The notes: generated by a model from the letters alone, not told the origin. 64,000 nucleotides of DNA from Pseudomonas azerbaijanoccidentalis (GCF_019145495.1 NZ_JAHSTU010000002.1:620001-684000), one strand, 5' to 3'. Positions 36,193 through 46,533 are shown, counted from the first letter of the stretch. Made by a program: numbers and translations.

Positions 36193-36828
36193 TTAAGGAG
36201 TGTCCGGCTGATTCGCCGGATGCGCCTTGATGAACGCCGGATGCGCTGCCGCCAACGCTGCTACTCGGCGAATCCGCGGATAAGCCTCAAGCGAAATGTT
36301 GAAACGCTCAGCGGCATACAACTGTGGAATCAGATACACATCTGCCAGCCCCGGCTGCGGACCAAAGCAGTAATCCGTATCACCGATCAACTGTTCCACC
36401 GTCGCCAACCCTTGGCCGATCCAGTGCCCGATCCACTCGACCACCTGTGGCTCATCGTGGCCCAACTGCCGTAGCTGGTTGAGCACGCTGACGTTGTGCA
36501 GCGGATGCACATCGCAGCCGATCACCGCGGCTACGCCACGCTCATGGGCACGCGCGGCGAGGTCTTTGGACAGCAACGGCACCTGTGGATAACGTTCATC
36601 CAGGTACTCGATGATTGCCGGGGACTGAATCAGCAATTCGCCCTCATCGGTGCGCAAGGCCGGCACGCGACCTTGCGGGTTGATGGCCAGATACGGCGGC
36701 TGGCGATGCTCGCCACCGGTTGGCGCGATCAGATTGACCGGTAGTGCCTGGTAGTCCAGGCCCTTCAATGCCAGGGCGATGCGCACGCGGTAAGACGAAG
36801 TCGAACGGTAGTAGGTATAGAGTTCCAT
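36193..36828 (-). CDS. maiA: Maleylacetoacetate isomerase
   Basis: 211 residues, a zeta-class GST. The glutathione motif SSYRVRIALALKGLDY (SSxR) near residue 11, the cis-Pro region RVPAL and QSPAIIEYLDERYP are all present. It isomerises maleylacetoacetate to fumarylacetoacetate. Third gene of hmgA-fahA-maiA, 12 bases after fahA. Confidence 0.95.
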   Translation of the reverse strand: MELYTYYRSTSSYRVRIALALKGLDYQALPVNLIAPTGGEHRQPPYLAINPQGRVPALRTDEGELLIQSPAIIEYLDERYPQVPLLSKDLAARAHERGVAAVIGCDVHPLHNVSVLNQLRQLGHDEPQVVEWIGHWIGQGLATVEQLIGDTDYCFGPQPGLADVYLIPQLYAAERFNISLEAYPRIRRVAALAAAHPAFIKAHPANQPDTP

Positions 36829-36840
36829 GCCCCGTTCCTC

Positions 36841-38145
36841 TTAGCGCGCCGCCAACACTTTGCCACGGCATTCGCCGAAGCCGATAGAAGCAAAACCTTC
36901 GCGGCTGCAACGGCCACGCAGGATGATTTCGTCGCCGTCTTCGAGGAACTTGCGCACCTCGCCCGAGGCCAGTTCGATCGGTTTTTTGCCGCCCTCGGTG
37001 ATTTCCAGCAAGCTGCCGAATTGACCGCTCTCCGGTCCCGACAAAGTGCCTGAACCGAACAAATCACCGGCCTGCAACTGGCAACCGTTGACGCTGTGAT
37101 GCGCGACCATTTGCGCCACGGTCCAGTACATGTGTTTCGAATTGCTCAGGGTCAGTCGATGGGCCGGCAGGTTTTGCTCGCGCATGGCTTCGGTGAGCAA
37201 CAGCACTTCCAGTTCGATGTCGAAACCGCCAGCGGCCTGATCGCGCGTGTCGAACAGGTACGGCAGCGGCTGCGGATCACCTTCGGGGCGCGCAGGCTGG
37301 GCGCGACGGAAAGGTGCCAGGGCTTCGGCGGTCACGACCCATGGCGAAATACTGGTGATGAAACTCTTCGACAGGAACGGTCCCAACGGCTGGTATTCCC
37401 AAGCCTGGATGTCCCGCGCCGACCAGTCATTGAGCAGGCAGAAGCCGGCGATGTGATTGGCCGCGTCACCAATGGCGATCGAGTCGCCCATTTCGTTGCC
37501 CTGGCCGATCCAGATGCCCAGCTCCAGTTCGTAGTCCAGACGGGCGCAGGGGCCGAAGGTTGGCTCGGTCTGGCCGGCCGGCAGGGTTTGGCCTTTCGGG
37601 CGGCGGACATCGGTACCGGATGGGCGAATGGTCGAAGCGCGGCCGTGATAACCAATCGGCACGTACTTGTAGTTCGGCAGCAATGGGTTGTCGGGACGAA
37701 ACAGCTTGCCGACGTTTTGCGCGTGCTCGATGCCGACGTAGAAGTCGGTGTAGTCGTTGATTTTCGCCGGCAGGTGCATCTCGCAATCCGCCGCCAGTGG
37801 CAGCAGTTTTGCGCCTTGGGCTTCGATCTTGCCGTGCAGCGTGCTGCCTTCGCTCAGCAGCTCCAGCAAGCGCTCACGCAGGGCCACGCGCGCAGCGCTG
37901 CCCAGTTCGAAGAACGCGTTCAGTTGACCGCCACGGGTGGCTTCGACCGCCGTTTTCGCGGCGCCGTCGAACAAGCCCGCATCCAGCGCAGCCTCCAGAT
38001 CGAAAATATGTTCACCGATGGCCACGCCGCTGCGAGGCGCTGAGCCGCTGACGCTGAACACGCCCAGCGGCAGGTTCTGCAGAGGGAAATCAGCATGACC
38101 GTTGGCGGAAGCAACCCAGCTGCGAGTAATGGAAGTCTGCGTCAT
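36841..38145 (-). CDS. fahA: Fumarylacetoacetase
   Basis: 434 residues. The N-terminal SH3-like part (FSVSGSAPRSGVAIGEHIFDL) precedes the FAH catalytic domain with metal-binding acidic residues in DFYVGIEHAQN and the ELELGIWIG strand; GSGTLSGPE and LEDGDEI lie near the end. It hydrolyses fumarylacetoacetate to fumarate and acetoacetate, the last step of tyrosine/phenylalanine breakdown. Starts three bases after the hmgA stop. Confidence 0.96.
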   Translation of the reverse strand: MTQTSITRSWVASANGHADFPLQNLPLGVFSVSGSAPRSGVAIGEHIFDLEAALDAGLFDGAAKTAVEATRGGQLNAFFELGSAARVALRERLLELLSEGSTLHGKIEAQGAKLLPLAADCEMHLPAKINDYTDFYVGIEHAQNVGKLFRPDNPLLPNYKYVPIGYHGRASTIRPSGTDVRRPKGQTLPAGQTEPTFGPCARLDYELELGIWIGQGNEMGDSIAIGDAANHIAGFCLLNDWSARDIQAWEYQPLGPFLSKSFITSISPWVVTAEALAPFRRAQPARPEGDPQPLPYLFDTRDQAAGGFDIELEVLLLTEAMREQNLPAHRLTLSNSKHMYWTVAQMVAHHSVNGCQLQAGDLFGSGTLSGPESGQFGSLLEITEGGKKPIELASGEVRKFLEDGDEIILRGRCSREGFASIGFGECRGKVLAAR

Positions 38146-38148
38146 GGG

Positions 38149-39453
38149 TTATCTCCGGGTTGGGTCGAAAGTGGCGGGCAACGTAGCCCAGCAAGCGTCG
38201 TAAGTGGATTGCAGCTGCGGGCAATCGAGGGCGAAATGGCTCGGGCGCAGCACTTGGCTGGTCTCGAACATGAAGGCCATGGTGTTATCGATTTTCACTG
38301 GTTTGAGATCGGCATTGATCGCTTTGGTGCAGGTTTCACCATCCGGTCCGTGGGCGCTCATGCAGCTGTGCAACGACGCGCCACCGGGCACAAAGCCCTC
38401 GGCCTTGGCGTCGTATTCGCCCTGGATCAGCCCCATGAACTCATTCATCAGGTTGCGGTGGAACCACGGTGGACGGAAGGTGTTTTCGGCGACCATCCAG
38501 CGGGGCGGGAAGATCACGAAATCGAGGTTGGCCAGGCCATGGACACTGGTCGGCGAGGTCAACACGGTGAAGATCGACGGGTCCGGGTGATCGAAGCTGA
38601 CCGTGCCGATGGTGTTGAAACGGCGCAGGTCATATTTGTACGGCACGTTGTTGCCATGCCAGGCCACGACGTTCAGCGGCGAATGATTGAGTTCGCACGC
38701 CCACAACTGACCGAGGAACTTCTGCACCAGCGTGGTCGGTTGTTGCAGGTTTTCGTAGGCGGCCACCGGGGTCAGAAAATCTCGCGGGTTGGCCAGGCCA
38801 TTACTGCCGATTGGCCCCAAGTCCGGCAGACGCAATGGCGCACCGTGGTTTTCGGCGATGTAGCCGCGGGCCTGCGGATCGAGCAGCTCGACGCGGAATT
38901 TCAAACCCCGTGGCAGCACGGCAATTTCCAACGGCGCCACTTCCAGCACGCCGAGTTCAGTGGCAATACGCAGACGCCCCAGCTGCGGCACCAATAGCAT
39001 TTCACCGTCGGCATTGAACAACACGCGCTCCATGGAGCGGTTGGCGCGGTAGCTGTAGATGCTGATCCCGGCCGGTTTTTCCGCAGCGGCGTTCGCCGCC
39101 ATGCTCACCAGCCCGTCAATGAAATCGGTCGGTTCAGCGGGGATGTCCAGCGGATTCCAGCGCAGGCGATTGGGCGTCACTTCACCCAACGGTCCACCGG
39201 CGAGTTGCCGATCAAGTTTGACGAATGCCGGGTGATTGGCCGATGGCTGAATGCGGTACATCCAGGTACGCCGCGCTTCGCTGCGGGCCATGGTGAATGC
39301 GGTGCCGGAGAACAGCTCGGTATAGAGACCGTAAGGAGCTTTTTGCGGGGCGTTCTGGCCGACCGGTAATGCACCGGGTAGCGCTTCGCTGCTGAATTCG
39401 TTACCGAAGCCTGACTGATAAGCCAACGCCGGGGCGGTTGAATCGGGGTTCAT
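38149..39453 (-). CDS. hmgA: Homogentisate 1,2-dioxygenase
   Basis: 434 residues, full length. [19 protein letters not shown] at the start and the iron-site region [12 protein letters not shown] with nearby [15 protein letters not shown] are characteristic. It opens the ring of homogentisate. ATG at 39453 has a strong AGGAGG five bases upstream; an earlier ATG at 39486 lacks one. First gene of the operon, divergent from its IclR-type repressor. Confidence 0.97.
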   Translation of the reverse strand: MNPDSTAPALAYQSGFGNEFSSEALPGALPVGQNAPQKAPYGLYTELFSGTAFTMARSEARRTWMYRIQPSANHPAFVKLDRQLAGGPLGEVTPNRLRWNPLDIPAEPTDFIDGLVSMAANAAAEKPAGISIYSYRANRSMERVLFNADGEMLLVPQLGRLRIATELGVLEVAPLEIAVLPRGLKFRVELLDPQARGYIAENHGAPLRLPDLGPIGSNGLANPRDFLTPVAAYENLQQPTTLVQKFLGQLWACELNHSPLNVVAWHGNNVPYKYDLRRFNTIGTVSFDHPDPSIFTVLTSPTSVHGLANLDFVIFPPRWMVAENTFRPPWFHRNLMNEFMGLIQGEYDAKAEGFVPGGASLHSCMSAHGPDGETCTKAINADLKPVKIDNTMAFMFETSQVLRPSHFALDCPQLQSTYDACWATLPATFDPTRR

Positions 39454-39529
39454 GGAACCTCCTGAACGGGAGTCGACGGTGCTCATTTGCTCTGTTGAAG
39501 CGCTCGTGGCACGTCGGGGTTATTTTTAT

Positions 39530-39555
39530 CGTAATTCAATTACGCATAACGTAAT
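39530..39555. promoter_or_regulatory. HmgR operator candidate between hmgA and hmgR
   Basis: CGTAATTCAATTACG is a 15-base palindrome with only the central position unpaired, followed three bases later by the half site AACGTAAT. It sits between the divergent start codons at a place suited to control both promoters, as HmgR does in P. putida. Confidence 0.6.
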
Positions 39556-39617
39556 TTGATTGGTATTGACCGTCAAGCTATAAAGACGCCCATTCATCCC
39601 CGGATCCCAGCGCCACC

Positions 39618-40418
39618 ATGGAAAAGCCCACCAGCGACAGTAACGGTAAACAGAAAGTCCGCTCCGCCGAGGTGGGGACCGACATCCTCAAGGCGCTGGC
39701 CGAACTGTCCCCCTCGACCTCACTCTCGCGCCTGGCCGAACACGTGCAAATGCCCGCAAGCAAGGTGCACCGCTATTTGCAGGCGCTGATCGCCAGTGGT
39801 TTTGCCGAACAGAATGCCGCCACCAACCACTACGGCCTGGGCCGTGAGGCCTTGCGCGTTGGCCTGGCGGCACTCAACAGTATGGACGTGCTGAATGTCG
39901 CCGCCCTGCCATTGGCCGAGTTGCGCGATGACTTGAACGAAACCTGCTTTTTGGCGGTGTGGGGTAATCAAGGTGCGACCGTGGTGCGCATCGAACCCGC
40001 GGTGCGGGCAGTCACGGTGGTGACGCAGTTGGGTTCAGTGTTGCCACTGCTTAGCTCTTCGACTGGCCTGGTTTTTGGCGCCTACCTGCCCAAGCGCGAA
40101 ACCGTGGAACTGCGTGACCGCGAGTTACAGGAGCAGGCCAATCACGCGCTGGCAGACGATCGGGCTTATGCCTTGATGTGCGAGCAGATCCGCGCGCGCG
40201 GTCTGCATCATGTGCATGGCTTGTTGATGCCCGGCGTGGATGCCTTGTCGGCACCGGTATTGAACGCGATGGGCAATGTCGTGGCCGTGTTGACCGTGGT
40301 CGGCCCGACGTCGTTGTTTCATGCCGACGAAAATGGCCCGGCGGCGCAGCGCTTGTTATCCGCAAGCCGTGCCGTCAGTTGGCGAATGGGTTATGAGCCC
40401 GAGATACCCACTGCTTGA
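39618..40418 (+). CDS. hmgR: IclR-family repressor of homogentisate genes
   Basis: 266 residues. The winged helix at about 15-80 (TSLSRLAEHVQMPASKVHRYLQALIASGF) and the IclR effector domain (GLVFGAYLP, LMPGVDALSAPVLN) are clear. HmgR in P. putida represses hmgABC until homogentisate appears; the same divergent layout and an operator-like palindrome occur here. Function is assigned by context. Confidence 0.9.
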   Translation: MEKPTSDSNGKQKVRSAEVGTDILKALAELSPSTSLSRLAEHVQMPASKVHRYLQALIASGFAEQNAATNHYGLGREALRVGLAALNSMDVLNVAALPLAELRDDLNETCFLAVWGNQGATVVRIEPAVRAVTVVTQLGSVLPLLSSSTGLVFGAYLPKRETVELRDRELQEQANHALADDRAYALMCEQIRARGLHHVHGLLMPGVDALSAPVLNAMGNVVAVLTVVGPTSLFHADENGPAAQRLLSASRAVSWRMGYEPEIPTA

Positions 40419-40464
40419 AAAACAGTTGTGCCTGCACCCGCACCCGTAGGGGTGATTAGATTCA

Positions 40465-43014
40465 TTACTCCCGGGAAATGAGTCCCAGCTTTTTCGCAAT
40501 GGCTACTGCTTGAGTGCGACGTTCTACGCCTAGCTTGCTATGAATTCGCCGTGCATGGGTTTTCACAGTATGCAGTGAGATAAACAACTGCTCGGCAATT
40601 TGCTGATTGGAGTTGCCTTGGGCAATCAGGCCCAGCACTTCGAGTTCACGACCGCTGAGGGGACTGGCGTCGATAGTCGTCGCAGACTCATCATCCACGC
40701 CGTAACGGCTGAGCAATGTCGGCTGACGCAACCGCAGTTCGTGCAAAGCCTGTTGCTGCTGTGCACGCCCCACCAGCTCCAGACCCGCCCGCAATGCCGA
40801 CTTCGCCAACTCGGTCTCACCGATGAGGTCCGCCACTTCGCAGATAGCCAACTGCAACTCTGTTTCCAGCGCCAGCATCGCGTGTTGCTGAGCGTGATCG
40901 AGCAAGGTGTTGAGCCGCTCCAGTGGCTGTTGCGCCTCCTGCAAGCGGGTTTGGGCAAGCACCAGTAAGTACTCGACACGGACAATCAGCATCACGGTAG
41001 CCGGAGGTGCCTGACGTGAATGCGGCCCGCGGTAGTGGCGCAGCACGCGGGTCAACGCTTCGCAGGCCAATTGCGGCCGCCCCTGCTGCAACCAGAAATG
41101 ACTGCTGATTTGCAGCAACACACCCCGATAAACCGTATCGGGAATCTGCCGCTGTTGCATCAATCGCTCGGCCTCGCGCAGACGATCGAAGGCGTGGGCG
41201 TAATCGCGCTGATTGGCGGCCAGTTGCGCCTGACCGAGAAACCCATACAACGCTCGCTTGTCCTGACTGTGCAGACAGTCCTGCAAACCGGACTGGAAGA
41301 ATTCGCCAGCCTCTTCGTCCTGCCCCTGACAAAGCGCCAGCCGCCCACGCTGCAAGGCAATTCTTCCCAGTAACGACGTCGGGCGATCAGCCTGGCGGCT
41401 CAACATGTCGTGGATATCGGCCAACAGGCTCTCGGCGCGTCGGGGTGCACCGCGCTGCTCCAACAATTGTGCATGATCGAGTTCAAGCAGGCCTTCAAAC
41501 AGCAGCGAACCTTGCGCACGCGCCAGGCACAACGCTTCACGATTGAAGGCCTGTGCCGCATCGAGTTCGGCGGTGAGCAGGGCTTGTTGGGTCAACCCCG
41601 ACAGGCACAACAGCCGAGCAGACCAGGCCTCTGGGGCCAACGCTGCCAACGCGTCGAGAAAGTGCTCACGCGCCGCATCCATGCGGCCCAGCAAATGCAG
41701 AAGCCAGCCTTGTTGCGCCTGCCAGCGTGCCAGCAATTGCCGTTGTAGCGTGGCGGTCGGCTGCGGAGCAAAGCGCACCAGTTGCCCAATGCATTCGGCA
41801 GCCTGGTCGAAGCGCCCGGCGAACAGCAATGCCGCGGTGATCAGCCCCACCAACTGCGGCGAACCGAGAGTCAACCCTTCGCCTTGTCGCTCATGTAGAT
41901 TCAACAACAAACGCACATTTTCCCGACGGAACAAATGCTCCAGGCTGAAGTGCTGCAACAAACTGACCGCGACCTCGAACTCTTCGGCCAGCAGCGCTTG
42001 TTCGAACGCACCCTGCCAGTCCTCCTCGGCGCAAAACCACTGGCACGCCCGCCGGTGCCAGGCACGCCCCGCTGAACTTCGCTCATCGCCCATGGCCCGG
42101 GCCAGAGGTACAAAAACCCGCAGCCATTCAGTGGAGTCCTCCCACGGCTCGATGAAACAGCCCATGTCCTGCAGGGCATGCAACCACTGCGCACCTTCGC
42201 CGGCACCGAACAAATGTTCACAGAGACTGGCGTTGAATCGCGGCAAATGCGCCAGTACCTGCCACGCTTCAATCAGCTCGGGCGCCAGCGTGCTGAACAA
42301 CTCGTGGTGCAAATAGTCGAGCAGCGTCGCCGAGCGCTCCTGTTTGTTCTGCTCGGCTGCCCACTGGCAACCGCCCAGCAAAGCGATGCGCACACCGGCA
42401 CACCAGCCATCGCTGCGCTGGATAATTCGGCGAGCTGTGTTCGTCGCCTGTACCGGCTCGACATGACTGAGAAAATGCCGGACTTCGCCTTCGGTAAACG
42501 CCAGCGCGCGTGCCTCGCATTCATACAGCTCATCATCGAGTAACAGCCGTGGCCAGTTGCAGGGTGGACGTCGGCGCGAGGCCAGCCACCAATTCAACAT
42601 GGGGCTTCTGACAGCCAGTAAACGATCAAGGAAACGATCGAGCTCGGGATTGGCAACACGGCAATAATCGTCGACAAACAGCCAGGTCGGCGTCGGTAAC
42701 CGGGTCAGATGCACCAGCAGCTCAGACTCATCCGTCGAATCCAGCCCCAGCGCTTGCGCCAGGCGCTGCACAAAAGCGCCGACGCTCAAGGACTCACCCG
42801 CCATCGGCAACCAGCACACCCGACAGTCCATCGGCGCCCGCAACAGGCATTCGGTGAGCAGCGCACTTTTGCCGCTGCCGGCTGGTGCACAGAGCAATTT
42901 CACCCGCGCCGTCGAGGCCAGCAACGGCTCGACCAAACGCTCGCGCGCCAAGTGATGGGAAGACAAGCGAGGCAGAAATCCAGGACGGTCCAGACACAAC
43001 GTCATGGCAGTCAT
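40465..43014 (-). CDS. MalT-like LuxR-family ATP-dependent regulator
   Basis: 849 residues. An N-terminal STAND-type ATPase has Walker A APAGSGKSALL near residue 45 and a Walker B-like LFVDDY; the long middle is alpha-helical, repeat-like (TPR superfamily); a C-terminal LuxR helix-turn-helix ends the protein (SGRELEVLGLIAQGNSNQQI, TVKTHARRI). MalT-type regulators oligomerise on inducer and ATP. Its neighbours are the DUF1329/DUF1302 envelope genes, likely targets. Inducer unknown. Confidence 0.87.
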   Translation of the reverse strand: MTAMTLCLDRPGFLPRLSSHHLARERLVEPLLASTARVKLLCAPAGSGKSALLTECLLRAPMDCRVCWLPMAGESLSVGAFVQRLAQALGLDSTDESELLVHLTRLPTPTWLFVDDYCRVANPELDRFLDRLLAVRSPMLNWWLASRRRPPCNWPRLLLDDELYECEARALAFTEGEVRHFLSHVEPVQATNTARRIIQRSDGWCAGVRIALLGGCQWAAEQNKQERSATLLDYLHHELFSTLAPELIEAWQVLAHLPRFNASLCEHLFGAGEGAQWLHALQDMGCFIEPWEDSTEWLRVFVPLARAMGDERSSAGRAWHRRACQWFCAEEDWQGAFEQALLAEEFEVAVSLLQHFSLEHLFRRENVRLLLNLHERQGEGLTLGSPQLVGLITAALLFAGRFDQAAECIGQLVRFAPQPTATLQRQLLARWQAQQGWLLHLLGRMDAAREHFLDALAALAPEAWSARLLCLSGLTQQALLTAELDAAQAFNREALCLARAQGSLLFEGLLELDHAQLLEQRGAPRRAESLLADIHDMLSRQADRPTSLLGRIALQRGRLALCQGQDEEAGEFFQSGLQDCLHSQDKRALYGFLGQAQLAANQRDYAHAFDRLREAERLMQQRQIPDTVYRGVLLQISSHFWLQQGRPQLACEALTRVLRHYRGPHSRQAPPATVMLIVRVEYLLVLAQTRLQEAQQPLERLNTLLDHAQQHAMLALETELQLAICEVADLIGETELAKSALRAGLELVGRAQQQQALHELRLRQPTLLSRYGVDDESATTIDASPLSGRELEVLGLIAQGNSNQQIAEQLFISLHTVKTHARRIHSKLGVERRTQAVAIAKKLGLISRE

Positions 43015-43103
43015 AGTGGTGCGCCTTTTATAGTTGTGGCGCCACCCTAGCCCCCTCTCGAGCGCTTGTTGAAGAAGTATTCAGCACACTGATTTGCAGC
43101 CAT

Positions 43104-43132
43104 AAAAAAGGTGACTGCGAGGTCACCTTTTT
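43104..43132 (-). terminator. Terminator of the DUF1302-DUF1329 operon
   Basis: AAAAAGGTGAC and GTCACCTTTTT form an 11-bp stem around GCGAG, with A and T runs on both sides. Confidence 0.85.
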
Positions 43133-43153
43133 GCGTAGGAGGCTGTAGGACGA

Positions 43154-44524
43154 TTACCTAACACCCGTACTCCTGAGGGCTGCCGGCGTGTAGTCCCCGG
43201 CTTTTGCCGCGATGTTGAATTCGAAGCTGCGCTTCTCCTCGTTCTTCATTCCGAGGGCAATGTAACGACCGGCAATCAGGTCATACAGTGCTTCGACGGT
43301 ATAGGCCGGCACCTGATGATCGTAGTAGAACTGCGCATGCCCTTCGGCCACCCGCCACAGTTGACCACGGCCGTCGTAGTGATCAGCCAGCGCCACCTGC
43401 CAGGTGTCTTCGTCGATGTACATATGGCGCTTGGCGTAGACGTGCCGTTCGTTAGGCTTGACCGTGGCCACCACTTCCCAGACCCGGTGCAACTCGTAGC
43501 GGGTGAGGTCTTGATTGATGTGCCCGGCCTTGATCACGTCGGTGTATTTCAGATCAGGTGAATCGAGCTTGTAGCTGTTGTACGGGATGTACATTTCCTT
43601 CTTGCCGACCAGTTTCCAGTCGTAGCGATCCGGCGCGCCGGAAAACATGTCGAAGTTGTCGGTGGTGCGCAAGCCGTCGGACGACGTACCCACGCCGTCA
43701 TACGCCACTTGCGGTGCGCGCCGTACACGACGCTGGCCGGCATTGTAGATCCAGGCCTTGCGCGGTTCCTGGACCTGGTCGAGCGTCTCGTGAACCAGCA
43801 GCACGTTACCCGCCAGCCGCGCCGGTGCCGTGACTTCCTGTTTGAAATAGTTGAGTACGTTCTCATCGCTGCCCGGTTTCAAGTCACCCAGCAGCGACGG
43901 CACGGCCACTTCGTCCTTGAATCGAATGACCGTGAAGTCGCCGTTGGATTGCGGCGTCGCCTGGGTAATGGTGCGACGCAAATTACCGCCGTGGTAACGG
44001 GTGATGTGGTTCCAGATCACCTCGACACCGTTCTTCGGAATCGGAAACGCGTAGTAGCGATTGCCGGTGAAGTTGGCCAGGCCGTTGCCGTCGTTGGTCG
44101 GTGTGACGTTCAACGCGCTGCGCTTGGCCGCCTCATTGACTTCCGGCGGCAGGGCCGCCGTGCGGTGGCTCGGATAGACCGGGATCCTGTAGGTTTCCGG
44201 GTAGCGCTTGAACATCGCTACCTGCCCGTCAGACAGCTTGTCCTTGTACTTGTCGACCGTTGCCGCGGTAATGATGAACAGCGGCTTTTCATTGGCAAAC
44301 GGATCGGCAAGGAACCCCTTGCTGTCCACCGCCCCGGCATTCTTCGGGATGCCGCCGGTCCACGGTGGAATCGAGCCGTCGGCATTGCCGGCCTTCTCGC
44401 CGCCCAGCGGGGTGAGCGTGGTGCCGAGCTTGTTGGCTTCTTCGGCCGACACCGCTGCCATCACGTTGACGGCCAGCAGACTCAGGGCCAGCGCGGAACC
44501 GATTTGCAGAATCATCTTGCGCAT
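43154..44524 (-). CDS. DUF1329 periplasmic protein (LolA/LolB-like)
   Basis: 456 residues. A signal peptide (KMILQIGSALALSLLAVNVMA) precedes a large beta-rich domain of the DUF1329 family, thought to have a LolA/B-type lipid-binding fold (PWTGGIP, GGNLRRT, YNAGQRRVRRAP, YDWKLVGKKEMYIPYN). Start at 44524 because AAGGATG is eight bases away; a Met three codons earlier is too close to it. It pairs with DUF1302, 23 bases upstream, as in many proteobacteria. Probably a periplasmic lipid or hydrophobic-compound carrier; not proven. Confidence 0.85.
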   Translation of the reverse strand: MRKMILQIGSALALSLLAVNVMAAVSAEEANKLGTTLTPLGGEKAGNADGSIPPWTGGIPKNAGAVDSKGFLADPFANEKPLFIITAATVDKYKDKLSDGQVAMFKRYPETYRIPVYPSHRTAALPPEVNEAAKRSALNVTPTNDGNGLANFTGNRYYAFPIPKNGVEVIWNHITRYHGGNLRRTITQATPQSNGDFTVIRFKDEVAVPSLLGDLKPGSDENVLNYFKQEVTAPARLAGNVLLVHETLDQVQEPRKAWIYNAGQRRVRRAPQVAYDGVGTSSDGLRTTDNFDMFSGAPDRYDWKLVGKKEMYIPYNSYKLDSPDLKYTDVIKAGHINQDLTRYELHRVWEVVATVKPNERHVYAKRHMYIDEDTWQVALADHYDGRGQLWRVAEGHAQFYYDHQVPAYTVEALYDLIAGRYIALGMKNEEKRSFEFNIAAKAGDYTPAALRSTGVR

Positions 44525-44547
44525 TGAATTCATCCTTTTCAGCCAGA

Positions 44548-46341
44548 TCAGAAGTTCACGCCAAAGCTCAACGCCACGAAGTCGCGGTCTTCGAGCACGT
44601 TGTAGTCACCGCCGAAGAAATCGGTGTAACTGAGGCTTGCGGTGTAGGTGTTGCGGTAGTCCGCATCAACGCCGAGGCTGACGGCCTTGGCACCTTCGTT
44701 GAACAACCCGTTGGGGCCATAGCCTGCGACGTCGTGGGACCACGACAGGTTGGGTTTGAAGTTGATCCCGGCGATGACGTTGTTGTAATCGAGGATCGCC
44801 CTGGCTCGATAGCCCCATGAGGTCGAGGTCACGAAACCGTCAGTGTCGCCACCGAAACCGTACTGCCCGTAAACCGAATCGCGGCCATAACGCAGCTTGC
44901 TGCGTGACTCCAGGCCACCGACCCTCACCACCGCCGCCTCGCCCACCAGCGTCAGGCGATCGGCACCGGCGATTTGATCGATGAAGTGCGTCAGGGTGCT
45001 CTGGATCTGCGTCACTTCCTTGCGGCGATAGCCTTTGTTGTCGGCGCCGGGCGAGGTGGTGATGGGCGATGCCGTGCCACCGGCGATGGGATTGAGCATC
45101 GCCAGGGTCAGGTCGTTGGTGTTGACCTGCACCGGCAGATTCGGCCGATAGCTGATCTCGCCGGACCATGCCGTGCCGGTGGACAACGTGGTGGCGAAAC
45201 TCGCGCCGTATAAGCGAATGTCTTCCGGGTACTCAAGGTAATACTGACCGCGACCAAGCATCACACTCTGCGCCAGCCCCGCTCCACTGCCGGGAGCAAT
45301 GCCGTTGGCCGTGGCAACGATTCGCGGAATGCTCGCCAGTGTCGCAAGGCCCGCCGTGGTCGTACCGACGTTCGGTGTGCGACTGTGGTAGTTCATGGCG
45401 TACAGTCCGTACTCGGTATCATCGCCGAGCCAGCGTAACGCCGTGCCCCACTGCCCGGAATCGCGGGCGTCACGGTCGCCGCCACGGGGAACGACCACGC
45501 CTTCGCTGGTCACCTCGAAGCCTTGGCCAAACGCTGCGGCAACCGGTTGCAACGGCGCAATCGCCGGACTGGCAACCGTGTAGCCCTTGTTGCAACCGTC
45601 CGCCACCACGTCGACCCCGAAGAAGGTGCCGCAGTTGTCGACGACGGTCTGGTCCCACTCCAGTTGGTAGAAGCCTTCCACCGTCAACTTGTCCGTCAGG
45701 CCCTGGGAGGCAAAAAGCATATTGACCGGTATCAGCCCTTCCTTGATCTCGGCGCCCGGGCGTCGAAACGCGGAAACGTCGACCGGGTTGATGCTGTTGA
45801 TCGAGTTGCCGATGAAGGTACTTTCACCCCAACTGACCACCTGCTTGCCGGCGCGCACGGTGCCCGGTAAATCAGCGATGGAGTAGTTGTGATAAACGAA
45901 GGCATCGAGGATCTGCCCACCGGATGACTTGGAACCCTCTTTGCGATTGTGATCGCTGATCGGCTTGAACGGCCGGTCTTCGTCCTTGAGCTCAAAGTCG
46001 TACCAGTACTTGCCGCGAACGAACACGCCGGTATCGCCATACTTCAATTCAAGGTCGTGAATGCCCTTGAAGATCTTCGAGAAGGTTTCGCCCTTCTTGA
46101 AATTCAGCCGCCCGTCATCACCGGTCGACGCCTGCCCGCTACCGCCATTGACCGTGCCCACCAGGGCATCGTCTGCATCGCGCATGCCCCAACTCGCGCC
46201 GACCGACAGCGAAGAGTCGAACGTGCCTTCGATTTCCCCGATGTTGAATGAAACAGCCTGCGCCTGGACACAACAGCCCATGGCAACCGCAGCAGCCAGT
46301 GCCTGCGGTGTGAAGATGGCGCGCATTGTTGTTTTTGTCAT
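44548..46341 (-). CDS. DUF1302 outer-membrane beta-barrel protein
   Basis: 597 residues. Signal peptide ending AQA-VSF, then a beta-rich region with alternating hydrophobic residues, Gly/Asp/Asn turns and a terminal FGVNF with final Phe, as for outer-membrane barrels. DUF1302 proteins usually sit beside DUF1329. ATG at 46341 follows GGGGAAG; the reading from 46410 adds an Arg-rich stretch without a ribosome site. Cargo unknown; a lipid or hydrophobic substrate is a common proposal. Confidence 0.85.
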   Translation of the reverse strand: MTKTTMRAIFTPQALAAAVAMGCCVQAQAVSFNIGEIEGTFDSSLSVGASWGMRDADDALVGTVNGGSGQASTGDDGRLNFKKGETFSKIFKGIHDLELKYGDTGVFVRGKYWYDFELKDEDRPFKPISDHNRKEGSKSSGGQILDAFVYHNYSIADLPGTVRAGKQVVSWGESTFIGNSINSINPVDVSAFRRPGAEIKEGLIPVNMLFASQGLTDKLTVEGFYQLEWDQTVVDNCGTFFGVDVVADGCNKGYTVASPAIAPLQPVAAAFGQGFEVTSEGVVVPRGGDRDARDSGQWGTALRWLGDDTEYGLYAMNYHSRTPNVGTTTAGLATLASIPRIVATANGIAPGSGAGLAQSVMLGRGQYYLEYPEDIRLYGASFATTLSTGTAWSGEISYRPNLPVQVNTNDLTLAMLNPIAGGTASPITTSPGADNKGYRRKEVTQIQSTLTHFIDQIAGADRLTLVGEAAVVRVGGLESRSKLRYGRDSVYGQYGFGGDTDGFVTSTSWGYRARAILDYNNVIAGINFKPNLSWSHDVAGYGPNGLFNEGAKAVSLGVDADYRNTYTASLSYTDFFGGDYNVLEDRDFVALSFGVNF

Positions 46342-46411
46342 GCGTCTTCCCCGGTGAGTGACAGAAGGCCTCACCCTACTGCCCGTCACCCGGGGAGATA
46401 AGCGCACCAAG

Positions 46412-46432
46412 GAGGTATTCGTGATGTACCTC
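46412..46432. promoter_or_regulatory. Inverted repeat upstream of the DUF1302 gene
   Basis: GAGGTA-N9-TACCTC, about 70 bases before the start codon. A candidate operator for the nearby LuxR/MalT-like regulator; no other support. Confidence 0.3.
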
Positions 46433-46533
46433 TAAAGGATGACTGGCGCTGTGGCACGCGGGATTGCGCCAGATATGGATGAGTCCGATTGCGGGGTATC
46501 AGCAGAACGCATGGACCGATAAACACACCCCCT

